Assembly: GCA_039715055.1 (NCBI GenBank)
Contig: JBDLID010000024.1
Coordinates: 1 to 30,153, forward strand
From: JBDLID01 sp039715055
GTDB lineage: Bacteria > Desulfobacterota > Desulfobulbia > Desulfobulbales > Desulfocapsaceae
DNA length: 30,153 nucleotides
Reading direction: 5' to 3'
In this document: positions 8,981 through 17,026 of the stretch, one piece after another
How positions within the stretch are numbered: position 1 is the first letter of the stretch
Layout of the letters: each line of letters opens with the position of its first letter
The notes under the pieces: model-generated
Database searches by the model: none
Seen by the model: only the letters and a program-made list of their open reading frames with translations
Told to the model about the DNA's origin: nothing
Position numbers and translations under genes: made by a program

Positions 8981-10030
8981 TCACGGTGTATGTGGATGGA
9001 TTTTCGGGCGGACTGATATGAGTTCTGCAGCGATGGATATGGCCACTTCGGCAGGGGCCTTGGAGCCGATGTCGAGGCCGATTGGAGAGTGCAGTCGGCC
9101 GGATAGTTCGTCCCAGAGCCCTTTTTCCTGAAGAGTGGCTTCAAAGGAGGCGAGTTTGGCACGACTGCCTAGAAGACCGATGTAGCCGGCACCACTCAGA
9201 GCGGCCAGTTCCAGAATGGTACGGTCTGTCCCATGATCGGGCGACATGATGATGAGATAGTCGTTTTCACGGATTCGGCCTGTGGAAAAATAGTCAAGGT
9301 AGGAGGTATCAACGAGCAGATCCACCTCGGGAAAATTAACCTGGTTGCAGAGTTCCGGCCTGGGGTCGATAATGATTAGGGGAAAGCCGAGCCGTGGCAG
9401 AAGTCGGCTCAACTCTTGAGCGATATGGCCTGCTCCGAAGATAAGCACCCTGCCCACCCGGTTGAGGGGTTGGCTGAGAAAGTGGATGGGCTGGTCTGAA
9501 AGGGTTTGTTTCTCAAGAACTGTTTCCGCGAGGGTAAAAAATGAAAGCCACTGTTTTTCGACGATGGCGGCGATATGGCTTTTAGAATAGTGATGCAGGG
9601 CCGGACCCTGAGCAGTTCCGGCAAAGTAGCAGGGAGGGTTGTTTCCGGCGACAACCTTGAGCAGGGTCATGGGTTCGATGGTGTCGAGTTCAATGGCCAG
9701 TTCCTGCCAGAATTTCTGCAGCGAGTCGTCACGATCGATTTTTTCAAGCAGGACCTTGATTGGTCCACTGCAGCCGGTTGACTGGGAGTCACCTTCCTCT
9801 TCTTCTCCGATATCGACAAATTCAAATGGTTTTTGTAAATCCGATGCTGCCTCAAGCACTTGTTTTTCATTGAGTCCGCCTCCGACAGTACCGGTAAGAA
9901 GGAGGCCGGCTCTGCAGTAGAGACTGGCTCCGACTCTGGCTGGTCCTCTCCGGGCGGCTTCTACGACGGTGGCAATGACTCCAGGAGGATCAAGGCTGGC
10001 AAGGGTTTTTAAAAAAAATTCCGGTGTCAT
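8981..10030 (-). CDS. XdhC/CoxI-family molybdoenzyme maturation protein
   Basis: 349 residues. The N-terminal XdhC_CoxI part contains GTVGGGLNEKQV, with GCSGPIKVLLE near residues 86-96. The C-terminal Rossmann-like XdhC_C part starts at GRVLIFGAGHIAQEL and continues through DHGTDRTILELAAL, GYIGLLGSRAK and LHSPIGLDIGSKAPAEVAISIAAEL. Proteins of this family bind molybdenum cofactor and help sulfurate and insert it into xanthine-dehydrogenase-type hydroxylases. No such hydroxylase, and no other molybdenum gene, is next to it, so its client enzyme is elsewhere or it has another role. The ribosome site before the ATG is poor. Both neighbours point away from co-transcription. Confidence 0.88.
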   Translation of the reverse strand: MTPEFFLKTLASLDPPGVIATVVEAARRGPARVGASLYCRAGLLLTGTVGGGLNEKQVLEAASDLQKPFEFVDIGEEEEGDSQSTGCSGPIKVLLEKIDRDDSLQKFWQELAIELDTIEPMTLLKVVAGNNPPCYFAGTAQGPALHHYSKSHIAAIVEKQWLSFFTLAETVLEKQTLSDQPIHFLSQPLNRVGRVLIFGAGHIAQELSRLLPRLGFPLIIIDPRPELCNQVNFPEVDLLVDTSYLDYFSTGRIRENDYLIIMSPDHGTDRTILELAALSGAGYIGLLGSRAKLASFEATLQEKGLWDELSGRLHSPIGLDIGSKAPAEVAISIAAELISVRPKIHPHTP

Positions 10031-10142
10031 GGATATCTAAGAATGAGCTTGAGTGACAGGTGATGTCGAACCATACTACCTTAAACAACAGAGTTCATTA
10101 GCAAGTTGTACATCACTCAGTTTATCTAAATTCTGCCTCAGT

Positions 10143-10183
10143 GGAAAGCTTTTATCTGCTTTCCGGGAGAGCTTTTGCAAAAG
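10143..10183 (+). promoter_or_regulatory. Hairpin and 12-bp palindrome upstream of the lactate dehydrogenase gene
   Basis: GGAAAGC (10143-10149) and GCTTTCC (10158-10164) form a 7-bp stem with an 8-nt loop. Eight bases further on is the perfect palindrome CTTTTGCAAAAG (10172-10183). Both lie 50-90 nt upstream of the candidate promoter for the 940-residue dehydrogenase and in the 263-bp gap shared with divergent xdhC. They are plausible operator sites; the regulator is unknown. Confidence 0.4.
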
Positions 10184-10232
10184 GTGCAGAAACAGAGGTA
10201 TTCGGGTTGGCGTCAAAAAAGGCTCATGATGA

Positions 10233-10261
10233 TTGACAAGTCGAGCTCCTGGAGTTAAGAC
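10233..10261 (+). promoter_or_regulatory. Candidate sigma-70 promoter for the D-lactate dehydrogenase gene
   Basis: A perfect -35 TTGACA (10233-10238), 17-nt spacer, then TAAGAC (10256-10261), a poor -10. Predicted start near 10268 gives a short 5' leader before the GGGAG ribosome site and ATG at 10294. Confidence 0.4.
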
Positions 10262-10293
10262 CGGTCATATATTCGGCATTTTGGGAGATTATT

Positions 10294-13116
10294 ATGATTG
10301 CACCTGAGTATCAGAACTATATTGAGGCCATATCAGGCCATATCAATAAACAGCGGATATTCACCGATAGTCTGCGCTGCCTGGCCTATGGAACTGACGG
10401 TGGTTTCTACCGGCTCGAGCCCAAGGTGATTGTCCGGGTGGCAGATGAAGAGGAGATGCGGCTTTGCCTCCGTGAGGCTGCGTCTCGCAAGCTGCCGGTG
10501 ACGTTTAAGGCGGCGGGCACCTCTCTTTCCGGACAAACCATCACAGATTCCATCCTGCTCATGGCAAACGAAGGCTGGAACGATTACGAGGTGCTGGAGT
10601 CGGGCACCAAAATCCGCCTTCAACCCGGTATTGTCGGAGGTGCGGTCAACCGTATTCTTGCCCCCTATGGTCGAAAGTTCGGGCCTGATCCGGCCTCCAT
10701 CAATGCGGCCATGGTGGGCGGGATCATCATCAACAACGCCTCGGGAATGAACTGCGGTACCCATGAAAATGCCTATGAAACCATAGAGTCGGCCAGGATT
10801 GTTTTTGCTGACGGAACCCTGCTTGACACCGCTGATGGGGCAAGCCGTAAGAATTTTCTGCTGGAAAAGCCCGGCTTTGTAGAAAAAATCGAGGTAATCC
10901 GTGACCGGGTCCGTTCAGATGAAGAGTTCGCTGCCCGGATCAGAAAAAAATATTCGATCAAGAACACCACCGGTTTTTCGATCAACCCATTTATCGACTA
11001 CGATGATCCTTTCAAGATAATTCTCAACCTGCTCATCGGTTCGGAAGGGGCACTGGCCTTTATCTCTGAGGTGGTGATGCGTTCGGTGATGAATCATCCC
11101 TGCAGGGCCAGCGCCATGGTCTATTTCCCGGATATTGTCACCGCCTGCGAGGCAGTGGTGGCTCTCAGGGCGGGGCCGGTGGACGGGGCCGAGCTGCTCG
11201 ACCGGCTGGCTCTTAAATCCGTGGAGGACAAGGAGGGTATTCCTCCCTTTATTAAGGAATTAGACGCCACCGTTACAGCCCTTCTGCTGGAGACCCTGGC
11301 GCCAGATAAGGAAAATCTTACCGCAAATATTGGTGCCATTGACAGGATTCTTGTCGATTTTGAAACCGTGCGCCCGGTTGAGTTCACCTCGGACCCAGGG
11401 GAATATGGCAAGTTATGGAATATCAGGAAGGGTGTCTTCCCTGCGGTGGGTGGCATGCGTGAAATCGGCACCACCTGCCTCATCGAAGACGTTGCCTATC
11501 ATCTCGATACCCTGCCCCGGGCAATCGCAGAGCTGCAGAAAATCGTTGCCGCCCACGGCTACGATGATGCGGTTATTTACGGTCATGCCCTGGAGGGCAA
11601 CTTCCACTTCATCATCAACCAGGATTTTTCAGATTGCAAAGAGGTGGAACGCTACGATGCGATGATGCAAGAGGTCATCAGTATGACCGTTGACAGGTAT
11701 GACGGTTCGCTCAAGGCGGAACACGGTACCGGTCGTAATATGGCACCGTTTGTCCTCCGCGAGTGGGGGGAGAAGGGCTATGGACTGATGCGTGAGGTCA
11801 AGGAGCTCTTTGACCCGGATTATATTCTCAACCCCGGAGTGATCATCAACAATGACCCGGCGTGTCACCTGAAGAATTTCAAGCCGCTGCCGCAGTGTGA
11901 TCCCCTGATTGACAAGTGCATTGAATGCGGGTTCTGCGAGGTCAACTGCATCTCCAACCACTTCACCCTGTCTGCCCGTCAGCGGATTGTGGTGCAGCGT
12001 GAAATCAGCCGGCTGAAAAACAGTGGTGACAATCCGGAGAGGCTCGCTGAGCTGGAAAAGGGCTTTGTCTACCAGGGAGAAGAGACCTGTGCCGGTGACG
12101 GCCTCTGTGCCACCTCATGTCCTGTTGCAATCGACACCGGCAAATATATCAAACAGATACGCGGTGAGCGTTTGAGCCCCGGAACAAAAAAGATCGGCAG
12201 CTGGGTGGCTAACCATCTGGACCTGGTCACCTCGGTTGGTGCCATGGGATTGAATGTTGTGGGAGGTGTGCAGGGGCTGTTTGGTGCAAAGAATCTCACC
12301 TCCATTGGTGATTCATTGAGAAAAATCAGCGGTAATCGGATTCCCCGGTGGACTCCGGCCATGCCCGGTGGGGTGTCACCACTCAAAGAGGCCGAGGTCA
12401 ACCCCGCAGCAGAAGATAAAGTGGTCTACTTTCCGTCCTGTATTGCAAGATCCATGGGTCCTGCAAAGGATGATCCGGTGGAGCACTCCATCTTCGAGGT
12501 CACCACCAGGGTCCTGGCCAGGGCTGGATATGGTATCATCTTCCCGAAAAATATGAAAAAGCTCTGCTGCGGCACTCCCTGGGAGTCAAAGGGGCATCAT
12601 GAGACTGCAGATAAAAAATCATCTGAGCTGGAAACCGCCCTTCTTGAGGCTTCTGAAAACGGTAAATATCCCGTACTCTGCGATACTTCGCCCTGCCTGT
12701 ACCGGATGCGCAGGGTCATGGAGGAGAGGCTTGCCCTTTATGAGCCGGTGGAATTTGTCCATCAGTTTCTCCTTGATAAACTGCAGCTGACACCCAGGAA
12801 GGAGACCATCGCCATCCATGCCACCTGCTCCACCAAAAAGATGGGGTTGGAGAAAAAACTCAGAGAGGTGGCCGGGCTCTGCGCCGAGAAGGTGATCCTG
12901 CCTGAAGATGTCAACTGCTGTGGATTTGCCGGCGACAAGGGTTTTTACCTGCCTGACCTCAACAGCCACGGTCTGCGTAAAGCTGGGGCAGTGATTAAAA
13001 GGGAAGGTGCGGTGGCAGGCTACTCCAACAGCCGAACCTGTGAAATCGGCTGTACAGCCAATAACGGTATTCCGTATATGTCGATCATGTATTTAATCGA
13101 CCAGGTTTCAAGTTGA
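10294..13116 (+). CDS. FAD and Fe-S D-lactate dehydrogenase (Dld-II type, GlcD-GlcF fusion)
   Basis: 940 residues. The N-terminal FAD_binding_4 domain has FKAAGTSLSGQ (about 69-79), GPDPASINAAMVGG and IGSEGALAFISEV. The FAD-oxidase C domain ends near DYILNPGVI (about residue 515). Then come two ferredoxin-type clusters, CIECGFCEVNC (542-552) and CAGDGLCATSC (599-609, a variant spacing). Last is a GlcF-like region with two CCG motifs: CCGTPWESKG at 758 and CCGFAGDKG at 875. This order matches Dld-II-type respiratory D-lactate dehydrogenases, which oxidise D-lactate to pyruvate and pass electrons to the membrane pool or an anaerobic chain. Glycolate or another 2-hydroxy acid cannot be excluded. 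GGGAG precedes the ATG. Acetate kinase and pyruvate kinase downstream support a role in lactate-driven energy metabolism. Confidence 0.9.
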   Translation: MIAPEYQNYIEAISGHINKQRIFTDSLRCLAYGTDGGFYRLEPKVIVRVADEEEMRLCLREAASRKLPVTFKAAGTSLSGQTITDSILLMANEGWNDYEVLESGTKIRLQPGIVGGAVNRILAPYGRKFGPDPASINAAMVGGIIINNASGMNCGTHENAYETIESARIVFADGTLLDTADGASRKNFLLEKPGFVEKIEVIRDRVRSDEEFAARIRKKYSIKNTTGFSINPFIDYDDPFKIILNLLIGSEGALAFISEVVMRSVMNHPCRASAMVYFPDIVTACEAVVALRAGPVDGAELLDRLALKSVEDKEGIPPFIKELDATVTALLLETLAPDKENLTANIGAIDRILVDFETVRPVEFTSDPGEYGKLWNIRKGVFPAVGGMREIGTTCLIEDVAYHLDTLPRAIAELQKIVAAHGYDDAVIYGHALEGNFHFIINQDFSDCKEVERYDAMMQEVISMTVDRYDGSLKAEHGTGRNMAPFVLREWGEKGYGLMREVKELFDPDYILNPGVIINNDPACHLKNFKPLPQCDPLIDKCIECGFCEVNCISNHFTLSARQRIVVQREISRLKNSGDNPERLAELEKGFVYQGEETCAGDGLCATSCPVAIDTGKYIKQIRGERLSPGTKKIGSWVANHLDLVTSVGAMGLNVVGGVQGLFGAKNLTSIGDSLRKISGNRIPRWTPAMPGGVSPLKEAEVNPAAEDKVVYFPSCIARSMGPAKDDPVEHSIFEVTTRVLARAGYGIIFPKNMKKLCCGTPWESKGHHETADKKSSELETALLEASENGKYPVLCDTSPCLYRMRRVMEERLALYEPVEFVHQFLLDKLQLTPRKETIAIHATCSTKKMGLEKKLREVAGLCAEKVILPEDVNCCGFAGDKGFYLPDLNSHGLRKAGAVIKREGAVAGYSNSRTCEIGCTANNGIPYMSIMYLIDQVSS

Positions 13117-13157
13117 AAAAAATAACAGTTTTTACCAGATTTCTGGCACAGGATGTT

Positions 13158-13198
13158 GAAAATATACACACACACTGCGCATATGGTGTGGTATTTTC
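13158..13198 (+). repeat. Long imperfect inverted repeat downstream of the lactate dehydrogenase gene
   Basis: GAAAATAT plus CACAC (one bulged A) pairs with GTGTG plus GTATTTTC, 13 pairs with one wobble, around a 14-nt loop holding TGCGCA. It begins 42 nt after the dehydrogenase stop. There is no U-run after it, so it could be an mRNA-stabilising or pausing hairpin, or an operator. Confidence 0.4.
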
Positions 13199-13256
13199 CA
13201 TCCCCTGGTCCTCGCCCTCAGCGGTTCTTGTGACCATTGTCGTCAACCGGTACAGC

Positions 13257-13294
13257 TCGACCTTTGATGCTGATATGATATAACTGGATCAGCA
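13257..13294 (+). promoter_or_regulatory. Candidate ackA promoter overlapped by an inverted repeat
   Basis: TCGACC (13257-13262), 16-nt spacer, TATAAC (13279-13284) is a reasonable sigma-70 promoter. The inverted repeat TGCTGAT (13268-13274) / ATCAGCA (13288-13294) encloses the -10, as an operator would. It leaves an ackA leader of about 95 nt. Confidence 0.4.
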
Positions 13295-13386
13295 GGTTCT
13301 GAGCACCAATGGCAACGGAAATGGACATCCCCATGTGCTGAATTTTTCTTGGTTACCTGGGGCAACTCTTTTGGGAACTGACGATT

Positions 13387-14589
13387 ATGCGGATTCTTGT
13401 ACTTAATTCAGGCTCCTCATCCATCAAGTATGAGGTATTTGAAATAGACAACTGGTCAGTACTTGCCTCCGGCCTGATCGAAAAAATAGGCGGGCAGGGG
13501 ACGTATCTTGTTCACAAGGTTCACCTGGATAACAGTGAGTACCGATTTGAACTGGAATTGCCCGGTGTTGATCACCGCCGTGGATTTGCTGCCATCCAGG
13601 AGGAGCTGGCCAAAGAAAAAAGGCTGAACCCCGCCGCCATCGGTCATCGTGTAGTGCATGGAGGCGAGGCCTTTTCCTCACCGGTTCGCATTACACCGCA
13701 GGTGATTGACGTCATCAGGGAGCTGATCCCCCTTGCTCCGCTCCATAATCCGTCCAACCTGCTCGGCATTGAAATTGCCATGGAAAGTTATTCCCATGTT
13801 CCCCAGGTGGCGGTTTTTGATACGGCCTTCCACCAGTCAATGCCGGCATATGCCTCTCACTACCCATTGCCCCTTGAGCTGTATGAGGAGCACCATGTCC
13901 GGCGTTACGGTTTTCACGGTTCCTCCCACAGTTATGTCAGCCGGACAGCGGCGGACTATCTTGGCATCCCCCTTGATCGGTTCAACTGTATTATTCTCCA
14001 TCTCGGTAACGGGGCATCCGCCTGCGCCGTAAAAAACGGTGTCAGCGTGGATACCTCAATGGGAATGACCCCCCTGGAGGGGCTGGTGATGGGAACCCGC
14101 TGCGGCGACATCGATCCGGCAATCACCTTCTACCTCGAACGTCATGCCGGGCTTGATGTAAACGAGATTGATAATATGCTGAATAAGGAGTCCGGCCTCA
14201 AGGGGCTGTGCGGGACCAATGACATGCGGGAACTCATTGCGGCCAGGGAGAAGGGAGAGGAACGAGCCGTGCTGGCCTTTGAACTCTACTGCTACCGGCT
14301 AAAAAAATATATCGGTGGTTACCTGGCCGCTCTTGGCCGGGTTGACTGTCTGATTTTTACCGGCGGGATCGGTGAAAACAGCATGAAGGTGCGTGAGAGT
14401 AGTTGCCAGGGGCTTGAGCGTTTCGGTATCGCAATCGACCCGGAGAAGAACGGACAGCAGCGTGCCGGCGTCAGGGAAATCAGTCTGGAGGGTGCAGAAG
14501 TCAAGGTGCTGGTTGTGCCCACCAATGAGGAAGCAGAGATCGCCATCCAGACTCTGGCTGTTCTTGGTGATGAATTAGAAGATAGGTAG
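13387..14589 (+). CDS. ackA: Acetate kinase
   Basis: 400 residues, standard length. Family signatures: N-terminal LNSGSSSIKYEVF, IGHRVVHGGEAF, APLHNPSNLLGIE, VAVFDTAFHQSMP, YGFHGSSHSYVS, LGNGASACAV, MGTRCGDIDPA and LIFTGGIGENS. It interconverts acetyl phosphate plus ADP with acetate plus ATP in the cytoplasm. The start ATG has GGGA about 10 nt upstream. No phosphotransacetylase (pta) gene is next to it in this window. pyk follows after 61 nt, so the two may be co-transcribed, although a perfect palindrome in that gap suggests separate control. Together with the upstream lactate dehydrogenase this reads as substrate-level phosphorylation during lactate oxidation to acetate. Confidence 0.98.
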   Translation: MRILVLNSGSSSIKYEVFEIDNWSVLASGLIEKIGGQGTYLVHKVHLDNSEYRFELELPGVDHRRGFAAIQEELAKEKRLNPAAIGHRVVHGGEAFSSPVRITPQVIDVIRELIPLAPLHNPSNLLGIEIAMESYSHVPQVAVFDTAFHQSMPAYASHYPLPLELYEEHHVRRYGFHGSSHSYVSRTAADYLGIPLDRFNCIILHLGNGASACAVKNGVSVDTSMGMTPLEGLVMGTRCGDIDPAITFYLERHAGLDVNEIDNMLNKESGLKGLCGTNDMRELIAAREKGEERAVLAFELYCYRLKKYIGGYLAALGRVDCLIFTGGIGENSMKVRESSCQGLERFGIAIDPEKNGQQRAGVREISLEGAEVKVLVVPTNEEAEIAIQTLAVLGDELEDR

Positions 14590-14592
14590 GTG

Positions 14593-14608
14593 TTCAGGTA
14601 TACCTGAA
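14593..14608 (+). promoter_or_regulatory. Perfect 16-bp palindrome between ackA and pyk
   Basis: TTCAGGTATACCTGAA is self-complementary over all 16 bases. It starts 3 nt after the ackA stop and ends 42 nt before the pyk start. There is no U-run after it, so an operator for pyk or the ackA-pyk junction is more likely than a terminator. Confidence 0.5.
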
Positions 14609-14650
14609 AATACGATTGTATTAATTGAGTGAATTGAGGGAATAGTCATT

Positions 14651-16396
14651 GTGAAAACAAAAATCATCGCCACCCTTGGCCCTTCCACGGAAAGTGTTAA
14701 AGCTATTCGAGGCCTGATCCTGGCAGGAGTCAATGTCTTCCGGATTAACCTGTCCCATGGAGAGCATCACCAACAGGCTGCTCTTATTGCCGCAGTTAAA
14801 ATGGCACGGGAGCAGGCCGGTAAAGAAACAGCCATACTTCTTGACACTCGTGGTCCGGAGATCCGGACCGGTGACCTTAAGGGTGGTCCCCTGGTGATTG
14901 AAAAGGGCGGGAAACTTGTTCTCACCAGTGAGGAAATCGAGTCAACAGCCCATAGAGTTGCCATTAATTACGGCGGTATCGTTGAGGATGTGAAGAGTGG
15001 TGACCGGATCCTTATGGATGATGGTAATCTGGCAGTGAAAGTTGAAAGCGTCAAAGGAACAGAAATACATACCAGGGTTCTGGTCGGCGGTAAACTCGGG
15101 TCACGTAAGCGGGTCAGCCTTCCCGGCGTGGTTGTCAATCTGCCGCCCCTCACCGAAAAGGATGTGGAAGATATCCGTTTCGGGGTGCGGGCCGAGGTGG
15201 ATTTTATCGCTGCCTCCTTCGTCCGTAAGGGTGAAGATGTCCTCGCCGTGCGCAAGGTTCTTGAGGAGGTCGGCGGCTCTCAGCAGGTTATCTCCAAGAT
15301 TGAAAATCAGGAGTCGGTGGACAATCTCGAAGAAATTCTCGAGCTTTCTGACGGCCTGATGATTGCCCGCGGTGATCTCGGTGTTGAACTGGAGCCTGAG
15401 ACGGTGCCGATCATTCAGAAAAAAATTATTCGCCTCGCCAACCAAATGGGCAAACCGGTGATCACTGCTACCCAGATGCTTGAGTCGATGATCAACAGTC
15501 CACGTCCGACACGGGCCGAGTCATCGGATGTGGCCAATGCCATCCTCGATGGTACCGACGCTGTCATGCTGTCCGGAGAGACCGCAGTCGGCAGCTACCC
15601 GGAGCAGGCAGTTCGCTTTCTTGTTAAAAACGGCAGGGTGTCCGAGGCGGACCTGCCCTATGATGATCTGCTTGCCAAGGGGGGCCGTTACTCCACCCAG
15701 ACGATGACCAACTCTATCTGCTACGCTTCCTGCGCAATCGCAAATGACCTGGCTGCTGCTGCCATTCTTACCGCTACCCAGTCGGGCTTGACGGCTCGAA
15801 TGGTCTCCCGCCATCGTCCCCGGACCCGGATTATTGCCATGAGTCCCTCTGCAGTGACAAGACGAAGGATGCAGCTGTACTGGGGAGTCACCCCGTTTGA
15901 AGCCAATGACGGCGATTCCATTGACAGCCTGTTTGATAACTCCATTGAGGCGGCAAAGGAAAAAAACCTGCTGCATAATGGTGATCTGGTGGTGATTACC
16001 GCCGGGTTGCCTTTCAGGAGCAGCGGATCAACAAATATGCTGCGCATCCAGGCCATAGGCGATATCGACCTCCATGGCCAGGGGATCGGTACAAAACGTG
16101 TGACCGGCAGGGTGGTGATCGTCCATGGTCAGGAGGATCTGGCCAGGGTGAAAAGTGGTGACATTATCGTCTGTTATGAAACGGATACCTCCATGGTGGC
16201 TCCATTAAATAGAGTCGGCGGGGTTATCACCGAGCAGCCCGGCCTGACCTGTCACGCTGCCCTGGTAGGCAGGGAGCTCGATATTCCTGTGATTACCGGA
16301 GTCAAAAACGCTTCAGTCAAACTCAAAGAAGGGCAGACGATTACCATGGATTGCAAGTACGGTCAGATCAAGGCGTTTGCCCCTAAAGATGACTGA
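14651..16396 (+). CDS. pyk: Pyruvate kinase with C-terminal PEP-utilizer phosphohistidine-like domain
   Basis: 581 residues from a GTG start with GAGGG upstream. The TIM-barrel/B-domain core has KIIATLGPST, VFRINLSHG, DTRGPEIRTG, ISKIENQESVDNL, MIARGDLGVELE, TATQMLESMI and AILDGTDAVMLSGETA. After the usual alpha/beta C-domain (to about residue 475) is an extra domain of about 105 residues. It ends in EQPGLTCHAALVGRELDIPVI, with the histidine H535 in the position of the phosphorylated His of PEP synthase and PPDK mobile domains. Such tails occur in Bacillus-type pyruvate kinases. The enzyme converts PEP plus ADP to pyruvate plus ATP. It closes the lactate-ackA-pyk run and is followed by a hairpin terminator near 16490-16536. 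Confidence 0.97.
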   Translation: MKTKIIATLGPSTESVKAIRGLILAGVNVFRINLSHGEHHQQAALIAAVKMAREQAGKETAILLDTRGPEIRTGDLKGGPLVIEKGGKLVLTSEEIESTAHRVAINYGGIVEDVKSGDRILMDDGNLAVKVESVKGTEIHTRVLVGGKLGSRKRVSLPGVVVNLPPLTEKDVEDIRFGVRAEVDFIAASFVRKGEDVLAVRKVLEEVGGSQQVISKIENQESVDNLEEILELSDGLMIARGDLGVELEPETVPIIQKKIIRLANQMGKPVITATQMLESMINSPRPTRAESSDVANAILDGTDAVMLSGETAVGSYPEQAVRFLVKNGRVSEADLPYDDLLAKGGRYSTQTMTNSICYASCAIANDLAAAAILTATQSGLTARMVSRHRPRTRIIAMSPSAVTRRRMQLYWGVTPFEANDGDSIDSLFDNSIEAAKEKNLLHNGDLVVITAGLPFRSSGSTNMLRIQAIGDIDLHGQGIGTKRVTGRVVIVHGQEDLARVKSGDIIVCYETDTSMVAPLNRVGGVITEQPGLTCHAALVGRELDIPVITGVKNASVKLKEGQTITMDCKYGQIKAFAPKDD

Positions 16397-16489
16397 ACGT
16401 GATTATACAGGTTGTCCACTGGCAGCCAAAAAGGAGTAAAGATCATCTGAGTATTAATATGCGCCAAAAATTAGTCAGGCACATGGGAT

Positions 16490-16536
16490 AAAAAAAGCTG
16501 AACTGCCCTTTGCAGGCAATCCGGCTTTCTTATTTT
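16490..16536. terminator. Bidirectional intrinsic terminator between pyk and pilZ
   Basis: Arms GCTGAACTGCC (16497-16507) and GGCAATCCGGC (16515-16525) around a 7-nt loop. On the minus strand the stem has two G-U pairs and one mismatch and is followed by seven T. On the plus strand it has more mismatches and is followed by TTTCTTATTTT. It suits the two convergent genes, and is stronger for the minus-strand pilZ transcript. Confidence 0.6.
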
Positions 16537-16567
16537 GGTCACTCCCCTTACTTTTGACCAAGTCTCT

Positions 16568-16590
16568 AAAAAACAGGCCTCTTGGCCCCG
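16568..16590 (-). terminator. Weak intrinsic terminator after the first pilZ gene
   Basis: On the minus strand GGCC-AAGA-GGCC, extended by one G-U pair, is followed by TG and six T. It lies about 35 nt past the pilZ stop. The stem is short, so termination would be partial; the hairpin at 16490-16536 is a backup. Confidence 0.4.
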
Positions 16591-16621
16591 GAGAGTTACT
16601 TTTTGCCTGGCGCCTGATTTT

Positions 16622-17026
16622 TCAATGAAACTGTATCTTCAACTCCTCGCCCTTTTCGTCGACAAACAGGTGCTCGAGCCCGCCGTCATCAATAAGATCG
16701 ATTAAATCATTGGTGGCTTTCAGCTCTTCAATGAATGATTTCAGTAGGTTCTTCCCATCCAGGTGGTAACGGCTGATTTTGATACCCACCTGTCCGTCAC
16801 CTTCCCAGACAGCCTTTCCTGTGAGAAAGATTGATTGATGCCCCGCTGAAAGAATCTCAATTTTATAGTCAACTGAGTGATCAACAGGTCCGGAGAGGTC
16901 GGAAATCAGTAAGCCGTTGAGGCTGACATTGGAGGTGACGCCGGTAATCTTATCCAGAGAGCCGGAAAGAAGAATGACACTTCTCTGCACGTCAATTCTC
17001 TGGTGCTTTCGGTTGGTTATAGCCAT
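16622..17026 (-). CDS. PilZ-domain protein (c-di-GMP binding)
   Basis: 134 residues. The two c-di-GMP contact motifs of PilZ are present: RxxxR as RKHQR (R6 and R10), and NxSxxG as NVSLNG (N33, S35, G38). A beta-barrel follows through GKAVWEGDGQVGIKISR. The last 40 residues are helical and acidic, with no output domain, so it is probably a small receptor that acts on a partner. No membrane segment is present. It is transcribed away from the large hybrid kinase across a 517-bp gap. The ribosome site is weak. Function beyond c-di-GMP binding is not deducible. Confidence 0.85.
   Translation of the reverse strand: MAITNRKHQRIDVQRSVILLSGSLDKITGVTSNVSLNGLLISDLSGPVDHSVDYKIEILSAGHQSIFLTGKAVWEGDGQVGIKISRYHLDGKNLLKSFIEELKATNDLIDLIDDGGLEHLFVDEKGEELKIQFH

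Noticed and set aside
13113..13286. TTG-started 57-codon frame directly after the lactate dehydrogenase
   Set aside because: No ribosome site, no family, and a hairpin-forming region lies inside it.
16490..16622. Possible second c-di-GMP riboswitch near the first pilZ gene
   Set aside because: The minus strand has GCCGGATTGCC, like the 3' end of the true aptamer, but the GGGACG-AAAGCC core is missing and it lies downstream, not upstream, of the gene. It is a terminator.
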